Part shown: one piece after another, positions 62,401 through 64,000 of the stretch | How positions within the stretch are numbered: the first letter of the stretch is position 1 | How the letters are laid out: each line of letters starts with the position of its first letter | Assembly: GCF_003308995.1 (NCBI RefSeq) | Contig: NZ_QFFJ01000001.1 | Span: 2,852,001-2,916,000 of the forward strand | Direction: 5' to 3' | Length of the DNA: 64,000 bases | Origin: Chitinophaga flava | Lineage (GTDB): Bacteria; Bacteroidota; Bacteroidia; Chitinophagales; Chitinophagaceae | Made by a program: the position numbers and the translations under genes | Notes under the pieces: model-generated | Told to the model about the DNA's origin: nothing | Seen by the model: the letters and a program-made list of their open reading frames with translations, nothing else | The model's database searches: none

Positions 62401-62567
62401 GCGGCTGTCAGCACCCCTTTCCCGGAACCTTTTACCACTACGGTAACACCTGGAAGTGGGGCACCATCTTTGGCATCGGTAACCCTACCTGTAATCGTTC
62501 GCGTCTGCGCATAGGAATGCAAGACGCTTATGGCCACGAGCAGCCACAAGAGTAGTCCTCTTTTCAT
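59412..62567 (-). CDS. SusC/RagA-family TonB-linked outer-membrane transporter
   Basis: 1051 residues from ATG 62567 (MKRGLLLWLLVAISVLHSYA). CarboxypepD_reg-like domain TRTITGRVTDAKDGAPLPGV, plug with IVVTAAGLKRNESSLGYSIS, INIRGNTSFFGNNEPLIVVD and MTVLKGAAAAALYGSRASNG, and a barrel ending FGVNLKATF. The signal-peptide region is very similar to that of the first susC, but the plug and barrel differ clearly, so these are distinct transporters. First gene of a susC-susD-lipoprotein operon. Confidence 0.95.
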   Translation of the reverse strand: MKRGLLLWLLVAISVLHSYAQTRTITGRVTDAKDGAPLPGVTVVVKGSGKGVLTAADGTYQFPNVKAGAVMIYSFVGYVSKDVAASGDVVNVTLDQDKKQLGEIVVTAAGLKRNESSLGYSISTVKPDVLVQKSEPDMLKGLQGKVAGVDIKTSQGTPGAATKINIRGNTSFFGNNEPLIVVDGVPYNNDQVSTSSQTSGGGAYASGLSSLDPNDIASMTVLKGAAAAALYGSRASNGALIITTKSGSASLSKRKLEVTYTSSLALERVANLPKYQNDYGTGSRFGYANANGSWGAKFGTIDSVDVWPDYLAAFPEKFPASGRIAYKAVPNNVKDLFRTGTMTENSVSVNGGSEKSALSATASYLNQDGYVPNSSFNRANMSVGGITRLTNGLNVSGNFSYSKSNQMGSVFGENQVDGAASSFARNLFLGRNWDIAGLPYEDVNGKPVSTISSQYDNPLWAFKHNTVNTQTDRYIANLKMNYDVLSWFNVSYQLGTNVNSFLRKEVTDIASRGAQGVGRIAQQNYRFSEIESNLIGTFTPKINNDLGLRVTVGHNVNQRTTNSQITTGNGIVVPGIFSMSNTANVLPTEDVLYQRRLWGIFGEVALDYKKYLYLTLTGRNDWSSTLPKSNRSYFYPSVAASFVFTDAFNMHSNILSYGKLRASWAKVGRDADPYSLGNIFRVNSQYLGVSGAIQVPTAGNPNLKPEFTRDYEVGATLEFLKRLVTLDVAYYNRLSTNQIAPIAIAPTSGFTRVYDNFGSLSNKGVEIDLNVTPIRNKDLTWSIHGVFTKNRSVVESLKEGVDRIQLGGVLNTISPYLEVGKPYGYLRGTLSARDSDGNLLIDPATGQMIRAKDQGMIGDPNADFKAGIGTTVTYKGFFLNALFDMTRGGDIYSVTVSSLLGRGVTLDTRDRENMFIIPGYYGNINNQQPILDAKGEKIRNTTMVSMNELYFGESFGINSATEWNVYDATLYTLREVTLGYDFPKKWFNKAPIGGLTLTLTGRNLWYLAPNLPKYTNFNPEVGSFGNTNIQGIELSGAPTTRRFGVNLKATF

Positions 62568-63185
62568 AAGCAATTTAGATTTGATAAATATTTCAGTTAA
62601 CCTAAAGTCAGGGTCGTTGAATTACAGGGCACTTTAATTACCGGGATCAAAAACTCACATGGATATACTGTTCGGAGGAGCTACGTTGGCATCTGGCATC
62701 TCGCACAGCATAGGAATCATCACGTCTCATCTACATAAGCAAAGGCTGTAAAAAAACGGGTTATAACATCACACTTTCAGATTTTGATTACTCAATTGTT
62801 AATTCTTTTTTAAAACCTTACACAAGGTATAAAAAAGTTAAAAATATTTTTTAACCGCACTAAGTTAATGTAATTCTATAATTCCTCTCGCCGATAAATA
62901 ATTCTTGATAAGTTAAGTAGTAGTAAAAGCCAACAAAAAAGCGCGCCATACTGCAAATGGCGCGCTTTCTGATATTAAAATTCAGTAAGGTATCGTTACT
63001 GTTTTCTATTAAGTCTTTATTAAATCACCCAAACTGTCTCCCTCCACGATGGACGTAGTATTGAATGCGATAAGTGTATTACAGAGGCATCATGTCCGAA
63101 ATACTGAAGCCGTTAGCCGTTTTTGTTGCTATAAACCGATTCACTTTCTTATCTAGCATCTATCCACCTTCTCAATCTTATCTTT
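62568..63185. other. 618-bp intergenic region upstream of susC (59412-62567)
   Basis: Holds a terminator (62938-62968) for the upstream lipoprotein gene and AT-rich sequence around 62760-62900. No exact TAnnTTTG box, ORF of note or RNA gene was recognised. Confidence 0.5.
62938..62968 (-). terminator. Rho-independent terminator of the 63-64 kb sus operon
   Basis: AAAGCGCGCCAT (62938-62949) pairs with ATGGCGCGCTTT (62957-62968) over a 7-nt loop; on the minus strand it is followed by TTTTTTGTT. It is 217 bp past the lipoprotein stop. Confidence 0.8.
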
Positions 63186-63734
63186 TTACTTCACCGTAAA
63201 GGTCACTTTCCTGACAAGTTTGGCAAAACCTTCCACATCACTGCCGTAAGGTCTGAGAAATTTTTTGGTACCATCAGACAAAGTGATGGTATCCCCAAAA
63301 CCGTGCAGTTGCCGGCCGTCATTCATATTGAAATTGATAGCCACATCAAAGAAGTCTCCGGCTTTTACACCATTGGCTGGTAAACTAAACAACTGCATCA
63401 GTTGCGGACCGGTAATCGGCACGTTAGCAGGCAGTGATGTAAGACCGCCCTGCAGCACTTTGATGTTGTTTAATTGACCGTTCATAGCCACTACCACATC
63501 GGTGGTTTTAGGCTGTTCGCCATCGGGGAAATACAGTGCCACATTGATGGCACCGTTGAAGCCAGGCAGGTTGGCTGCCAGAATAGACTGGTCTTTGGTA
63601 GCATCTTTGGATAGCTGGGGCAATGCGCGTTTGGCAATGCCGTCCGGCAGTTTAGCATTGTCATTCTTGGTGCAGGCAAAAATGAAAGTCATCCATGCAA
63701 CCAACGTTACTATATAGAGAAACTTATTCTTCAT
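63186..63734 (-). CDS. Sus-associated lipoprotein, shorter paralogue
   Basis: 182 residues. Type II signal peptide with lipobox IFAC (MKNKFLYIVTLVAWMTFIFA). The mature start TKNDNAKLPDGIAKRALPQL aligns with the lipoprotein at 56720, as do VVVAMNGQLNNIKVLQGGLT and VPITGPQLMQLFSLP with that protein's VTMNGDYSNPKLLKADIT and GTQLTGLFGIQ. It lacks the ~110-residue C-terminal domain of the longer paralogue, ending FTVK in an intact stop. Located 33 bp after the partial susD gene. Function presumably the same class of surface binding. Confidence 0.75.
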   Translation of the reverse strand: MKNKFLYIVTLVAWMTFIFACTKNDNAKLPDGIAKRALPQLSKDATKDQSILAANLPGFNGAINVALYFPDGEQPKTTDVVVAMNGQLNNIKVLQGGLTSLPANVPITGPQLMQLFSLPANGVKAGDFFDVAINFNMNDGRQLHGFGDTITLSDGTKKFLRPYGSDVEGFAKLVRKVTFTVK

Positions 63735-63767
63735 ACTTACAGTTTTTTTTATCCAGAAATGCCAATG

Positions 63768-64000
63768 TTAAGGACGCCAGAACGGAGGCGTTATATCAGG
63801 TTGTTTTTGTGGTGGTGCATTTGGGTTTACCTGCATCTCCACAACAGGCCATGGCAGGGAAAGCGGATATTTCCGGCCTAAGGCTACCGGCACCTTAGCC
63901 TGCGGAGGAGGCAGGGTAGGATTACCGAAGATGGGAGGCTGTACAAAACCACCTGGGGCCATCGTAGGATCGTTCGGATTAAACAGAATGGGGAAACCGG
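63768..64000 (-). CDS. SusD/RagB-family lipoprotein, C-terminal 76 residues (runs off window)
   Basis: The minus strand is open from the window edge to a TAA at 63768-63770. The fragment reads FPILFNPNDPTMAPGGFVQP, then RKYPLSLPWPVVEMQVNPNA, and ends PFWRP, closely matching the end of the SusD at 57649. An internal ATG (63962) is not the start. It should be preceded, to the right, by its susC. Confidence 0.88.
   Translation of the reverse strand, partial: GFPILFNPNDPTMAPGGFVQPPIFGNPTLPPPQAKVPVALGRKYPLSLPWPVVEMQVNPNAPPQKQPDITPPFWRP

Noticed and set aside
1..64000. tRNA, rRNA, tmRNA, CRISPR arrays, insertion sequences
   Set aside because: Looked for T-loop-like GTTCGA/GTTCAA contexts, regular spaced repeats and transposase motifs; found only coding-sequence coincidences.

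Overview
This window is chromosomal DNA from a member of the Bacteroidota, most likely Chitinophagaceae (Chitinophaga-like). The basis is two and a half SusC/SusD outer-membrane uptake pairs, a MoxR/DUF58/BatA cluster, a DUF5686 protein, a CreD operon, many short lipoproteins, and repeated TAnnTTTG (-7) promoter boxes in place of sigma70 -10 boxes. The genus is an inference. No tRNA, rRNA, CRISPR array, integrase or transposase was recognised.

Layout. 1-9.3 kb is housekeeping: the 5' end of mfd, a ferredoxin-NADP reductase-like enzyme, glycyl-tRNA synthetase, a YihY membrane protein, a MazG-like pyrophosphohydrolase, dtd, arfB, a polysaccharide flippase and an MBL-fold hydrolase. 9.3-19.3 kb is envelope-related: a 1133-residue protein with a propeller and an Omp85-like barrel, a five-gene minus-strand cluster (membrane protein, winged-helix regulator, creD, dgkA, DUF1361) with two matching ACTTTG-N5-CAAAGT palindromes, and a DUF5686 protein. 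19.3-25.2 kb is an AT-rich accessory island. It holds a 5'-truncated RHS gene with an NlpC/P60-like C-terminal toxin domain, a predicted lipoprotein immunity gene 7 bp downstream, and orphan coding fragments on both sides.

25.7-51 kb returns to core genes: a class III aminotransferase, gamma carbonic anhydrase, two unannotated 46-49-residue lipoproteins, rsgA, a shortened Bat aerotolerance operon, a cyclophilin, gcvH, vanZ, an OmpA-like lipoprotein, prfA, an amidohydrolase, an MscS channel, a thioredoxin-fold protein without its cysteines, a MerR regulator, an M23 peptidase, alaS, a double-PDZ protein, an aldehyde dehydrogenase, gatB and a TlpA-like lipoprotein. 51.3-64 kb is a tandem minus-strand array of nutrient-uptake loci: susC-susD, then susC-susD-lipoprotein, then the end of another susD plus its paralogous lipoprotein. 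No glycosidase, sigma factor or anti-sigma factor lies within it.

The main points for follow-up are the RHS NlpC/P60 toxin-immunity pair, the ~180 bp nested palindrome that starts and ends on the stop codons of two convergent genes (40296-40475), and the paired operator-like palindromes of the creD cluster. Terminator hairpins are unusually long and clean. Several annotated starts were moved downstream of the longest open frame to fit signal peptides, family N-termini or promoter positions.
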